A DNA stretch of 64,000 nt from Schistocerca nitens (Eukaryota > Arthropoda > Insecta > Orthoptera > Acrididae), in NCBI RefSeq assembly GCF_023898315.1, contig NC_064619.1:297204150-297268149 (forward strand), read 5' to 3'. Both the position numbers and the translations under genes were made by a program. Numbering within the stretch: position 1 is the first letter of the stretch; every line of letters begins with the position of its first letter. Below the pieces are notes generated by a model. The model made no database searches and was not told the DNA's origin. It was given only the letters and a program-made list of their open reading frames with translations. This document shows, piece after piece, positions 1 through 10,904 of the stretch.

Positions 1-173
1 TCGGAAATAGCTCACAGCAGAAATGAGAGGTTCGGCAGGACAGTACGCATAAACAAGTCAATAGCACTCGAGTTATCTAAAGATTTACACCTAGAATATG
101 AGGGATTTGTGAGCAGCGGTTTCTGTATGAGTTCCGCAGCTCCGAGGTAAAGTGCGCCGACTTAATTCAAAAA

Positions 174-355
174 ATGTCTCTGAGCACTATGGGACTTAAC
201 ATCTGAGGTCGTTAGTCCCCTAGAACTTAGAACTACTTAAAACTAACTAACCTAAGGACATCACACACATCCATGCCCAAGGTAGGATTCGAACCTGCGA
301 CCGTAGCGGTCGCGCGGTTCCAGACTGAAGCGCCTAGAACCGCCACAGTGACGGG
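174..355 (-). repeat. SINE, Ser/Leu-type tRNA head (family A)
   Basis: On the minus strand this reads as a tRNA-like head with box B ggttcgaatcc, followed by a body ending in ctgagg..ttaagtcccatagtgctcagag. It matches eight further copies in this window. The head is damaged at its 5' end (cgccacagtgacgg replaces the usual cgctcggccacaccgg). I saw no clear target duplication, so this is an older, slightly truncated copy. It is not a functional tRNA. Confidence 0.9.
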
Positions 356-660
356 CGACTCCATCCACTGACTTACTTTCGATTCCCGCCGTTACCTCTG
401 TTTCTTTATTTCATTCCACACGTCACAGTTGTAAACGATTAATGATAAAATTTGAATATATTCAAACATTTCAATCTAACATTTCAGTCCAGTATCAGCC
501 AATGTCTCCCTTTTCTACAAGAATACACTTCGATTAAGACAACTTTTAACAACACATTTAAAATTATAACTTCTCCACTATTTCTTTTTTACCAAGCGCC
601 TTAAAAACTGCGAATTCTAGCATTTCCAACTCACAGCTCCTGTTAACCCTCTTCGTCTTC
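356..660. other. AT-rich stretch, nothing recognised
   Basis: No open frame of note, no tRNA-like box and no inverted termini seen. It separates the first SINE from the ORF at 661-933. Confidence 0.5.
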
Positions 661-933
661 TTACATTACTTGAACACAGATTGTATTTAACCCTAAGTGA
701 GGGTAGTACGTCATCATTATTTTACAATTAAGTCGATCAGTAAACATTATGTAATCAGAACGGTTACACAGGTCTGCAAAAAAATATTTTTTTAAAGTTG
801 TTTGAAATTTGATAACTGATAACTTTTCAGCGCTGATTTTAAAAATGCAATCCATTTTTTCTATAACGTCAGGTTTTCTCACAACAAAGGGAGTATTTTT
901 GGGTATAATAACAAAATTTAAGCAATTTATCAC
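661..933 (-). CDS. 90-codon ORF of unknown function
   Basis: An uninterrupted 90-residue frame of balanced composition, not low complexity, with an aromatic-rich centre (residues 45-80, including KKYFFADLCNRSDYIMF and MTYYPHLGL). It lies on the same strand and about 90 bp beyond the end of the broken multicopy gene at 1020-2729, so it could be a second ORF or a C-terminal exon of the same element. I do not recognise the family. With AT-rich surroundings and no homolog in hand it may also be chance. Confidence 0.25.
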   Translation of the reverse strand: MINCLNFVIIPKNTPFVVRKPDVIEKMDCIFKISAEKLSVIKFQTTLKKYFFADLCNRSDYIMFTDRLNCKIMMTYYPHLGLNTICVQVM

Positions 934-1019
934 ATTTTTTCCAACGTTATAAAATTTTATTTTATTTATAAATCATGTTCTATACCACATTTCCAGTACA
1001 CTTCCATTTCTCTTTAAGC

Positions 1020-2729
1020 TCATGAGTCCTTATAATAACGCTTTCGCTTTCTGTCGAAGCTTCTTTTATTGCTTTTCCGGCTGTGGACTCGTTGAGGATC
1101 ATATCTTTTCATCATCCAGCAGTAGTCCGCTGTCATGTTGACGTTCCATCTTCCTTGATATCTTCTTTCCATTTCTTTGATGTCTTGGTGGAATCTTTCG
1201 CCCCGCTCTTCACTTACATCACCAAGGTTTGCAGGGAAGTAGTCAAGATGTGAGTGGAGAAAATGAACTTTAATGCTCATGTTACAACCCAGCTTCTTAA
1301 AATTGTCGAGCATGTCTGCCACGATTGTCTTTTAGTTTGGATCTCTTTTGTTTCCTAGGAAACCGGTAACAACTAATTTAAAAGATGTCCATGCTGCCTT
1401 TTCTTTTGTTTCCATTTTGTCCACAAAGTTGGGATCTGTCATTAGTTTTCTAATGTCTGGTCCGACAAAGATTCCTTCCTTTAGCTTTGCCTTGGATAAA
1501 CCAGGAAACTGTCCACAAAGATATCTGAAACACTCCCCTTCTTTTGGTAATGCCTTAACAAATTGTTTCATCAGCTCCAACTTAATGTGAGGTGGTGGAA
1601 GTAACACCTTTTTGGCATCCACAAGGCTTTTCCTCCCAACATTTTTAACCGCTACCTGTAAGGTTTGTCTCAAGGGCCAAGCTTTTTTTATGTAGTGTTG
1701 CTTTCTGTCTCTACTGTCCCATTCACAGAAAAAACAAGGGAGCTTTGTATAGCCACTTTGTTGACGAAGCAGCATTGAAGTCACTTTCAAATCACTACAT
1801 AGTGTCCACTTGTGGACTGGACAGCAGAGTTTGCTTAAAACCAGTTCAAGGTTTTCGTAACATTTTTTAAGTGAACCGAGTGTCCAACTGGTATAGAAGC
1901 ATACTTATTGCCATTATGTAGAAGTACTGCTTTAATGCTTCGTTTTGAAGAATCAATGAAAAATCTCCACTTATCAGGAACATATTCTTTTTTGAAACAT
2001 GTCATAAGTCCAGGAACATCACTGCAAAACACCAGGTCACCTTCTTGAGAGAAGAAAGATACAAATTCCTTTTCCCTCGAACGATACCAAGAAGAGGATG
2101 TATCCGGAGCCAACATATGTTTATCTTTCAATCTAGATCCTAAAACCTCTGTCGATTCGTTAGAAAGGCCTATGTCTCTAACTAAATCGTTGTGAGAGTA
2201 GAATGGGATCGGTTGTGCCAGGATCGTAGCCATCTCTGTCTTCTTCACTATCACCTTGCTGAGCCAATGGCTCGTGATCGTCTATATCATACGAAGAATT
2301 TGGAGGAGAGGGTATTGGAACTTCAGGTCCATGAGGAACAGGGCGAATGGTTGATTGAATGTTAGGGTAAGAAATATCCTTTTTGTTTTTCAAATTGAAA
2401 TCTCGTACGTTTCAAGGATAAAAATTGCAGTCATTACTATGATTTTTGGGCTCCCTCCAAACCATTGGCATTCCAAAACGTAAGGACTGCTTTTTACGTT
2501 GAAACCATTGCCTCAGTTCTTCAACACACACTGAAGAAACTTTGTGTGGGGCCCAAGGCTTATCTTGATCGCCTAACTTTATACCAAAATAGGCGAAATA
2601 TCCTTTTTCAACAAAATCTGAAATGTTTCTTTGTTGCTTCTTAACGGTATAGTTACCACAAATGTAGCAGAAGCAATCTGGCGAGTTTATAAATCCTCTG
2701 GTAGCCATTGTCCATTGTCCATTGTCCAT
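1020..2729 (-). pseudogene. Broken copy of a multicopy insect gene family (CFCYICG / FCEWDSRD / GERFHQD), possible transposase
   Basis: Five minus-strand frames join in order into one protein of about 560 residues. A cysteine-rich head (2412-2729, CFCYICG then VSSVCVEEL, a C-x2-C plus later Cys arrangement recalling ZAD-like zinc folds) leads to GMPMVWREP. An acidic linker follows (2178-2393), then FIDSSKRSIKAVLLHNG (1835-2254), FFCEWDSRDRKQHY and LPPPHIKLELM (1332-1790), and GERFHQDIKEMERRYQGRW (1020-1322). Breaks: in-frame TGA near 2410, frameshift near 2200, frameshift in an A-run near 1866, in-frame TAA near 1330. I recall this motif set from many-copy uncharacterised arthropod proteins. 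The spaced Asp (about 1953), Asp (about 1717) and Glu (about 1198) suggest an RNase H-fold DDE enzyme, but that is inference. No terminal repeats were identified. Confidence 0.7.
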
Positions 2730-3570
2730 AAAACAACTTCACAACACAAGAAAACAGTCACTACTTTAAAGCAGTAGTAACAACAACACGTGAACAGCAC
2801 AGAGTGAAGAGGTACTGTGAACTGAAAGACAATAACAGAAGCTCACTGCTTGGTGATGGCGGGGAAAGGAGCAGCTCGGCAGACAGGCACTGACATTAAA
2901 ATACTGCTGGTTTCTCCTAATTACTCTTTATTTTACGTATATCTAGTATAAAGACGGCTAAATAGCAGTTTATGGAGATCCTGAAAACCGAAATTCAAAC
3001 TCACTATAGTGCTGAAATATCGAAAAAGCTCAAACTAGACAAGCAGTTTGTGAAATAACTGTACGTGATGGAACTTTTTCACTATTTTTCCCGAAATAAG
3101 CGTTGAAACCACTATAAAAATTACTTAATAAATTTGAAACAATTTTTATGTCGCAGAGCTGTGTTATTTATCTGTTAACTAAATATCTCTCTCGACACAA
3201 ACAGGTGTACATTATCACATGCGACCTCACGTCATGAGAATCCGCCAGGCAGGTGCCGCAGGGATGTAAGCACGGCCAACAGATGTGTGCTGTCGTTTCA
3301 CTGAAAACAGTCGTCATTAGATCGAGATAAAACCTGATACACAGATATAATATATCGCGTGAACATCTGTACTGTACATACTGTTGGTATGATACATGAT
3401 ATAAATGTTAATGAAGACCACCACAGCCGTATTTCAGGTACATTTATTACACCACAACTAGTTTCGTGTTAGATGCACGTCTGCAGGGGCCCCTGAAGTT
3501 CACCAAGACTCTTCGTAACTTATTTTCACAAAGTGGATAAACTAGATCTGTCTCATGAGTCAAAAATGAC
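2730..3570. other. No gene seen; upstream flank of the broken multicopy gene
   Basis: AT-rich DNA with no open frame above 60 codons and no recognised repeat. It would hold any promoter or terminal sequence of the element at 1020-2729, but I found no inverted partner around 400-700. Confidence 0.45.
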
Positions 3571-3575
3571 TAATA

Positions 3576-4840
3576 CGCTGCCTAACAAATAAAGCGAAAC
3601 ACCCAAAAGACATAGTCGAATGTCAATGTAACTTAGTACACGTACACGGCATTGGCAGATGTGTAAATACTTAGAATTGCACTTCTTTGTAGCAAATAGG
3701 AAGGCTACCAGAGTGTACTAGGGCTGTTTGTGTTTAGCGTTGTTACGTGGTAGGTTAGATAAGGTGCGTTAACATCATCAGATTATGAGTGATCACTATG
3801 AAGGACACGGAGATGCAGCGTACTCGTTTGAGACAACGTTACCAGCACCTCATACAGATTGAAATAGGCCTCATTGTTGGTCTCCATTTGACAGTCTGGT
3901 CAATATCCAGATTAATGACGCATCAGGTTGTGGCTACGGCAAGATGTTGGATGCATGGGAACATAAGGGCAAGCACGTTCATCAGCAGGATTCCAGTCGA
4001 CCATTGACCACCACAAGGAAGGATCGCCGAATTGTGCACATCGTAACAACTTCACATCTGAATCTGCCATCCGAGACCAGATAATGGACTGCCTGTAACA
4101 TTCTGTATCATCCCGCACCGCTGGTCGGAGACTAACAGCAGCCGGACTAGGGAATTACCGCACCACAGGCAGGCTGCCGTTATCACCACAACACAAGCGG
4201 ATGCATGTGGAGTGGCGCATTGATCGAGAATCTTTGCCTCCTGATGAATGGCGTTGCACTGTGTTCAGCGAAGGTGCAGACCACCCAAGATCACAGTCCT
4301 CGGCAAGTATGGCGGCGAGGCATAGTGCTGCCACTCCTGGGGGATAGTAGTGGCTGGTAGTGACTGAGGGAAGCATCCGCCAGTCCTCATGTATTAGCTC
4401 TCCTGCGACCGTATCATGGTGCCATTTATCAACAGCACAATGCTCACCTACACATGGCACGTGTCTATGGGCTGCATGCGTGATGTTGAGGTACTCCTGT
4501 TACCAACAAGATCCCCAGGTCTGACCCGGTAGAACACCTGTAGGTCCAGTTCGGATGTCAACACTCTCTCATTTCCAGTAACGAGAATGCCAAGGAAGAG
4601 TTAGAACAGTTGCGGACCATCTCGCTTCAGGGTATACAACAGCTTTGTGACACCCTTCCCAACCAAATCAGCCATACATCCAGCCCACAGGAGGTGCAAC
4701 ATCATACTAATAAGTGGGCTCATTCCGGAAAATACTTTGTAAATTTGACCTGAATTTGTAATTACTGAAATAACGTCACATACCCTGTCAACCGAAAAGT
4801 TCTGCTTCTGGGTACTTCATTTTGTTTCTCTCAGGCAGTA
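3576..4840 (+). mobile_element. Tc1-like DNA transposon remnant
   Basis: Imperfect inverted ends: gctgcctaacaaat at about 3579 mirrors ctctcaggcagtat at about 4840, with TA-rich flanks. The ~1.27-kb length fits the Tc1 family. Inside, plus-strand frames retain decayed transposase stretches: a helix-turn-helix region from 3789, a segment after 4000 reading like TTRKDRRIVHIVTTS, and near 4560-4700 the usual C-terminal region before the 3' end. The coding sequence is broken by many stops. Because the family is called from patchy peptide similarity, subfamily is not assigned. Confidence 0.7.
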
Positions 4841-6310
4841 TATCACATTATTGTTCTCTGCGTGTACTGATGACTGTGCTTGTGACGGACGGTCGGTGAA
4901 GTGATTCGGTGAGCTCATCGCGCTCCAGGAAGTGCCTGTTAGCGTTGTGTATGTCGATTACACAGTTCTGAGTAACGACACAGGCACATTCCTGCCACTT
5001 GTCAGATTTAGTTACTGAGACTGTTATTGAACTGTCGGTGTCACCTGCAGACGTTTATTTACCGCGAAACCGACTGTGGTGTAATAAACCTAACTGAAAT
5101 GCGGCTGTGGCGACTTTTATCATCATTTATAATATTCAGTTATGGAGCACAGAACTATCAATATTATTTCGTGATACATGATATCTATTTTTCCAGTTTT
5201 GTTTTATTTTTGATGACAGGTAAGGCCAAAAAGATTCATAATAAATGAGAAACACACTGCGAACGAGATAAATATTTTGTCGAAGTATACACGTCAATTG
5301 TTTACCTACAGCCACAGTTGCGCGAAGCGCGTGCGCACAACGCCGCTGATGCATCCATCTGAAAGTCTTCAATCCGCCCAAAAGATCACATGTTCGAGGA
5401 AAAGTGCCCTACTGCAATCAAAGGCAGGCATGTGGCTCTGTGAACGATCAAATGCAGGACAGCAGCGAAGTAACACCGCAGGCCTTCGTGTAGCGTGCGC
5501 AAAATGCTATCGAATTATTAAGGAGAATAAGTAGATGTTTGAGATGTGAATTCGTGGAAAACGTACCAGAAGTTCCAAGATAGTGCATTAGGTCGTTAGA
5601 CGAGGTGCCAGACGCCTAGTTACTGCTGTAATGAAGACTAGCTGCTGCTACAGGAACCAGCGAATCATTTATTTATTAAACGTGGCAAGATTAGCAACAC
5701 CATGTCCTCCCTTACATCTAACCGTGAGTTCTAAATATTTTATATTGCATGTGTTACGATAAGCATACTATAATTTAGATTTAATGTAGAGCACTTAATT
5801 CAGAAATTGCTGCAGACATAAAAAAGGAGTTTACGTTCTTTAATGAGAACTACAACAACATTAGGAATTACATGAAGGTAGATTTAAGCTATGATCGCTA
5901 GCATGAATAGACATAAGAGAAATGTTGGCGAAGGGAGGAAGAGGAACATGATGAAAACATAATTAACGAAGATAGGGGAAAGAAAGTGCCTTGACTGGTT
6001 AAAAGAAAAGAAAAGAGGAAGAAGCATAACTGAGAAAAGATGGGAGCATTTGGTTCACTCTTTGACGGAGGGAAAAACTTTCTATGCACTTTAGTTTTTG
6101 GGGAAATGTATGACAGACGGAAGTGCATCTACTTCTTAAAAGCAACAAAGCACAGAGATGTTGGCATAGTGCAAGGCAACTTGATACAGGCACAGACGTC
6201 AACGGTAGAGAAGGGGTCTGTAACGTTTTTGTTTTGTGAATGGCTATGGTAGTAGGTTAATAAGACCTTGTGTTTAGATTCTGGTGAGGTGAGGGGTAGT
6301 TAATATCTTG
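4841..6310. other. No recognised element
   Basis: Only short open frames (up to 85 codons) with no recognisable motif. No terminal repeats, tRNA-like boxes or tandem arrays noticed. Possibly old, unrecognisable repeat DNA. Confidence 0.4.
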
Positions 6311-6312
6311 AA

Positions 6313-6788
6313 TGATATTTTCACTCTGCAGCGGAGTGTGAGCTGATACGAAACTTCCTGGCAGATTAAAACTGTGTGCCGGACTGAGACGAACTCGGGA
6401 CCTTTGCCTTTCGCGGGCAAGTGCTGTACCAACTGAGCTACCCAAGCACGACTCACGCCCCGTCCTCACAGCTTTACTTCCACCAGTACTTCGTCTCCTA
6501 ACTTCCAAACTTTACAGAAGCTCTCCTGCGAACCATGCAGAACTAGCACCCCTGAAAGAAAGGATATTGCGGAGACATGGCTTAGCCACAGCCTAGGGGT
6601 GTTTCCAGAATGAGATATTCTCTCTGCAGCGGAGTGTGCGCTGATATGAAACTTCCTGGCAGATTATAACTGTGTGCCCGACCGAGACTCGAACTCGGGA
6701 CCTTTGCCTTTCGCGGGCAAGTGCTCTACCAGGTCCCGAGTTCGAGTCTGGGTCCGGCACACAGTTTTAATCTGCCAGGAAGTTTCAA
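6313..6788 (-). repeat. Tandem and fold-back tRNA-type SINE (family D)
   Basis: Two minus-strand copies of a tRNA-like unit (box A-like gtagctcagttggta, box B gagttcgagtctc, tail cagttttaatctgccaggaa) start at about 6313 and 6600. They are joined by a ~150-bp spacer that normally belongs to the family. The second copy stops at gctctacca (about 6731) and is followed at 6732-6787 by part of the same unit in plus orientation, so 6645-6787 can fold back on itself. The heads are promoter-like RNA polymerase III relics, not working tRNAs. Confidence 0.85.
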
Positions 6789-6851
6789 TTAATATCTTAT
6801 GCGACCTACTGCGGTGCATACTAGGCCAGTTGATATTTTTAAAAACATCGG

Positions 6852-7061
6852 GTCCGCAGCTCGTGGTCGTGCGGTAGCGTTCTCGCTTCCCATGCCCGGG
6901 TTCCCGGGTTCGATTTCCGGCGGGGTCAGGGATTTTCTCTGCCTCGTGATGACTGGGTGTTGTGTGATGTCCTTAGGTTAGTTAGGTTTAAGTAGTTCTA
7001 AGTTCTAGGGGACTGATGACCATAGATGTTAAGTCCCATACTGCTCAGAGCCATTTGAACC
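6852..7061 (+). repeat. SINE, Gly-like tRNA head (family B)
   Basis: The head ggtcgtgcggtagcgttctc with box B gggttcgatttccgg differs from family A, but the 3' half (ccttaggttagttagg..ctagggg actgatgacc..gagccatttgaacc) is the same. An exact 11-bp target duplication aaaaacatcgg flanks it (6841-6851 and 7062-7072), showing insertion into the TIR element at 6821-8120. Near full length. Confidence 0.9.
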
Positions 7062-7665
7062 AAAAACATCGGAATACCGATATGTCGATATTTACAGAAT
7101 TACACTATCGACCATTGACATATCAAAGGAACTATTGCTTTTCTATATATTGACGGAAAATATATCAGAGTGCCGGTCAAAAAATATCGACTGCACATTG
7201 TAAATATACTGCCAGTTTTAGAGCAGTATATTCAAGTATTGAGTTATTAATAGATATTCTGTACATCAACAAGCTAGAAGTCTGCTTATCCCCATTAGAG
7301 CAAGAATTGAAAGGAAAAAGATGCACGTTCACGCTTGTTGATAACCACTTTGCTAACAATGGTAATTTCAGGAGAATGGCACAATACAAGGTCTCCGATG
7401 GGTCCGTCGTTCGGTTTCGTTACATCTCAGATTTGTCTGAATTACTTCATGTCGGCTTCTCTGTTTTCTTTCATTTCTGCAAAAGCGAGCCACCCAGCAG
7501 TTTAGTGTCAAAATTGCTTCGTGAATTTAAACGTCGCAGTTTCTGTTGGTAGTGCCGAGCGCCGATTACATCAGCATTTCCCCTCACACGTCTCCGCCCA
7601 CCGCAAAGAGCAATTTTCACGTTAAGATTTTATTCAACAGTTTTAGTAACTGTTTTTGAAGGATG

Positions 7666-7743
7666 CCGATGTGAAGAAATAGCAAAATCCTTGCGTTAAA
7701 AATTGGTTTTTAACGCAATGGGCGTGCTATTTCTTCACATCGG
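7666..7743. repeat. 78-bp near-perfect hairpin
   Basis: Outer arms of 19 bp (7666-7684 and 7725-7743, starting ccgatgtgaagaaatagca) are exactly complementary. A 6-nt by 6-nt internal loop (aaatcc against tgggcg) follows, then 12-bp inner arms (7691-7702 and 7707-7718, ttgcgttaaaaa) and a 4-nt apical loop ttgg. It sits inside the TIR element and is not explained by its termini. Confidence 0.85.
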
Positions 7744-8120
7744 ATATCTTGTTATTCCAGTCACATTGCCACCTCCCAGAGCAATCGAACTTCTTCTTTG
7801 TGCTCTCTACATTTGCTTCACACAGTCAAAGAGAAAGACTGGACGTGATGAAAGCTCAAAAAGTAGTAAAAGTCCTTCACACAGTGAAAGTATAATTAAG
7901 TTCTACTACAATTTCGAAACAACAACTTCAAATATTTATCTAAAACTGCAAAAAAGTATAATATAAAATAGAAGTATCGGCACTCGATATCGCCATTTCG
8001 ATAATGATATGTCGATATATCGATGAAAAAAATATCGCCAATACGTATGGACATCTTTTCGAAAAATATACATACAGAATGTTTTTTGAAAATACATCGA
8101 TATTTTATCAACGGGCCTAG

Positions 8121-8255
8121 TCCATAGCCTACTCTACTATGTAGCATTTTGCTGAAGCGACCGCCACAATGAGGCGTAATACGTAACAGTCTGCCTTCAC
8201 AGACCTAATCCTAAAGACGAAACAGGTACTGCAGTCGCTGTTGTTTCTTTCTAAA
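8121..8255. other. Short spacer, nothing recognised
   Basis: Lies between the TIR element and the LINE 3' end. Too short and too ordinary to assign. Confidence 0.4.
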
Positions 8256-8320
8256 TCTACATCTACATCTACTCTGCAATTCACACTTAAGTGCATGGCA
8301 GAGGGTTCATCGAACCATTT

Positions 8321-9284
8321 TCATACTACTTCTCTACCAGTCCACTCTCGAATGGCGCGTGGGAAAAAGGAACACCTAAATCTTTCCGTTCGAGCTCTGA
8401 TTTCACTTATTTTGGTATGATGATCATTTCTCCCTACGTAGGTGGGTATCAACAAAATATTTTCGCATTCGGAAGAGAAAGTTGGTGATCGAAATTTCGG
8501 AAATAGATCTCGCCGCAAAGAAAACCGCCTTTGTTTCAGTGACTGCCACACCAAATCGCGTGTCATATCAGTGACACTCTCACCCCTATTGCGCGATGAC
8601 ACGAAACGAGTAGTCCTTATTTGCACTTTTTCGATGTCCTCCGTCAATCCTACCCGGTAAGGATCCCACACCGCGCAGCAATATTCCAGCAGAGGACGGA
8701 CAAGTGCAATGTAGGCTATCTCTTTAGTGGGTTTGTCGCGTCTTCTAAGTGTTCTGCCAACAAAGCGCAGTCTTTTTTTCGCCTTCCCCACAATATTATC
8801 TATGCGGTATTTCCAATTTAAGTTGGTCGTACTTGTAATTCTTAGGTATTTAGTCGAACTGACAGCCCTTAGATTTGTGCGATTTATCGCATACCCAAAA
8901 TTTATCGGCTTTCTTTTAGTACCCATGTGGATGACCTCGCACTTTCCTTTGTTTAGTGCTAATTGCCACTTTTCGCACCATACAGAAATTCTCTCTAGAT
9001 ACTTTTGTAATTGGAATTGATCATATGATGATTTTACTAGACGGTAAATTACAGCATCATCTGCAAACAATCTAAGAGGGCTGCTCAGATTATCACCTAG
9101 ATCATTTGTGTAAATCAGGAACAGCAGAGGGCCTATGACACTACCTCGCAGAACGCCAGGTATCATTTCTGTTCTAATCGATGATTTGCCGTCTATCACT
9201 ACGAACTGTGACCTCTCTGAGAGGAAATCACGAATCCAGTCACACAACTAAGACGATACTCCATATGCACGCAATTTGATTAAT
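8321..9284 (-). pseudogene. CR1-like reverse transcriptase, C-terminal part
   Basis: 308 residues from 9247, with the frame extending to 9284 across one stop. It contains GSVIGPLLFLIYTNDL (palm), catalytic LFADDAVIY, the thumb segment MGTKRKPINFGY and the terminal region ending near the tandem tail. This is the RT half that synthesises cDNA at the target nick. The equivalent N-terminal half is at 11190-11993. The fragment is open but separated from its N-terminus, so it is non-functional here. Confidence 0.85.
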
Positions 9285-9385
9285 TATTATTCTCGAATCA
9301 GAAACATACAAATTTACAGTAGCCATACACATCAATAAATATGTACATATATATACACAAATTGTATTTATATTACATGTGCCCA

Positions 9386-10900
9386 TTACTTTGCAACCTC
9401 CAAGGCGTTTAGAGTGGCTTGCAGGAGATCAATCTTCGTGCAGGATGTAGGGCACAAAAGGCACTGGAGCATGTGGCTTGTGGTTTGTTCTTGTCCACAA
9501 TCACAGGACGTATCTTCTGTTATGAAGTCCCATCTCTTTAGGTTGTCTCTGGATCGTCCAACTCCTGATCGTAATCTGTTTAAATATTTCCACACCAGCC
9601 AACTCTCGTTGTGTCCAGGTGGTAGTTCTTCAGCTTCTGGCGTCTGCAGGCGAGGCGTCGACTTCTTCTATAAGTCCAGCCTTGCCTTCTCTGGTGAAAT
9701 GGTGAGCTTCTCGGATGTTCTCAGGAAGCTCTTTCGCGATCTCAGCCGTTGCTGTGGTGGATTATGTCCGTGCAGTGGATGGGCACTATCCTGTTCCACT
9801 TTCAGTCTCTCCTTGTTGGCAGCCACTGTTCTGCGTATCCATGGTTGCGCTATTCCAGCCAGGCAGTAGAGCTTATCAGTTGGGGTAGGTCTTAAGCAAC
9901 CTGTGATCACCCTGCAGGTTTCGTTGAGAGCAATGTCTACTTGTCTGGCATGAGATGACCTGTGCCAGACTGGAGAAGCATATTCAGCAGTAGAAATGCA
10001 CAGTGCCATTGCAGAACAGCGAATAGTTTGTGGATGTGATCCCCACTGTGTCCCCGCTAGTTTGCGAATTAGGTTGTTTCGAGCGGAGATTTTCATTTTG
10101 GTGTTCTTGCAGTGAGTTTTGAATGTCAGAGTTCTATCGAGAGTGACTCCCAAGTATTTAGGTGCATGATGATGCTGAAGTTGGATGCCTGACCATGCAA
10201 TATGTAGTTCACGATTAGCTTCCCTGTTCCTTAAATGAAAGGCACGCACTTGTGTCTTCGAAGGGTTTGGTCTGAGTGGTTCCGATTGTAGTAGCTTGAC
10301 AGTGTTCTAAGTGCTGTTGTCAGGTTTCCTTCCACTCTTTCAAAGCATGAGCTCTGCGTAGCAAGGGCTAGGTCATCTGCATATAAGAATCTCCTTGTGC
10401 CTGGGGTCAATGGCTGGTCGTTGGTATAAATGTTGAAGAGAAGTGGAGCCAAGACGCTTCCCTGAGGTAGACAATTTTTCTGCGCTCTCCAGCGACTGCG
10501 TTGTCCTTGAAATACAACAAAAAACTTGCGGTTTTGGAGGAGGGTGCTGAGTAGTCTAACGAGGTGGGCGTTGTTGATCATATTGTATAGTTTTGCATGG
10601 AGTAACGCTGCTGTGAGATCCACGAAGGCCACGCCCGTTACTTGACGGGTTTCAAAACCATCCTCTATATACTGAGTGAGATTCAAAAGTTGCCCTGTGC
10701 AGCTTCTGTTTGGTCGAAATCCTGCTTGTTCGGGTATGAGAAGAGGGTCATTACTGGTAGGATTCTATTCAGAATCATACGTTCGAACAGTTTATAAAGG
10801 TGACTCAGAAGGCTAACTGGTCAAATTCTTGGGATGATTTGCTTCCTTTCCAGGTTTCCGACCAAGATAAGACTTGCAATCGGGCGTACCCTGGGCGTCA
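9386..10900 (-). pseudogene. Jockey-like reverse transcriptase, frameshifted
   Basis: Read from high to low coordinates: KPGKEANHPKN (about 10850), LLSHLYKLFERMILNRI (about 10800), then IEDGFETRQVTGVAFVDLT and LPQGSVLAPLLFNIYTND with catalytic YADDLALA (10231-10686). Next is RT thumb and C-terminal sequence (9668-10249) and a Cys/His tail CDCGQEQTTSHMLQC (9386-9595). At least three frame changes separate the pieces. The catalytic YADD is retained but the reading frame is broken, so it is inactive. Confidence 0.85.
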
Positions 10901-10904
10901 GGTT

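Larger units (their letters stand above)
6821..8120. mobile_element. Non-autonomous TIR DNA transposon, superfamily unassigned
   Basis: The outer ends are inverted: ctaggccagttgatattttt at 6821 matches the reverse complement of the right end, whose last bases are atcaacgggcctag at 8120. Both ends continue into cgatatgtcgatat-type sequence. The interior carries a SINE (6852-7061) and a 78-bp hairpin (7666-7743). Frames inside (81 codons at 7307, 87 at 7703) match nothing I recognise, so I treat it as non-autonomous. I could not see a clean 8-bp duplication, so hAT membership is only a guess. Confidence 0.55.
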
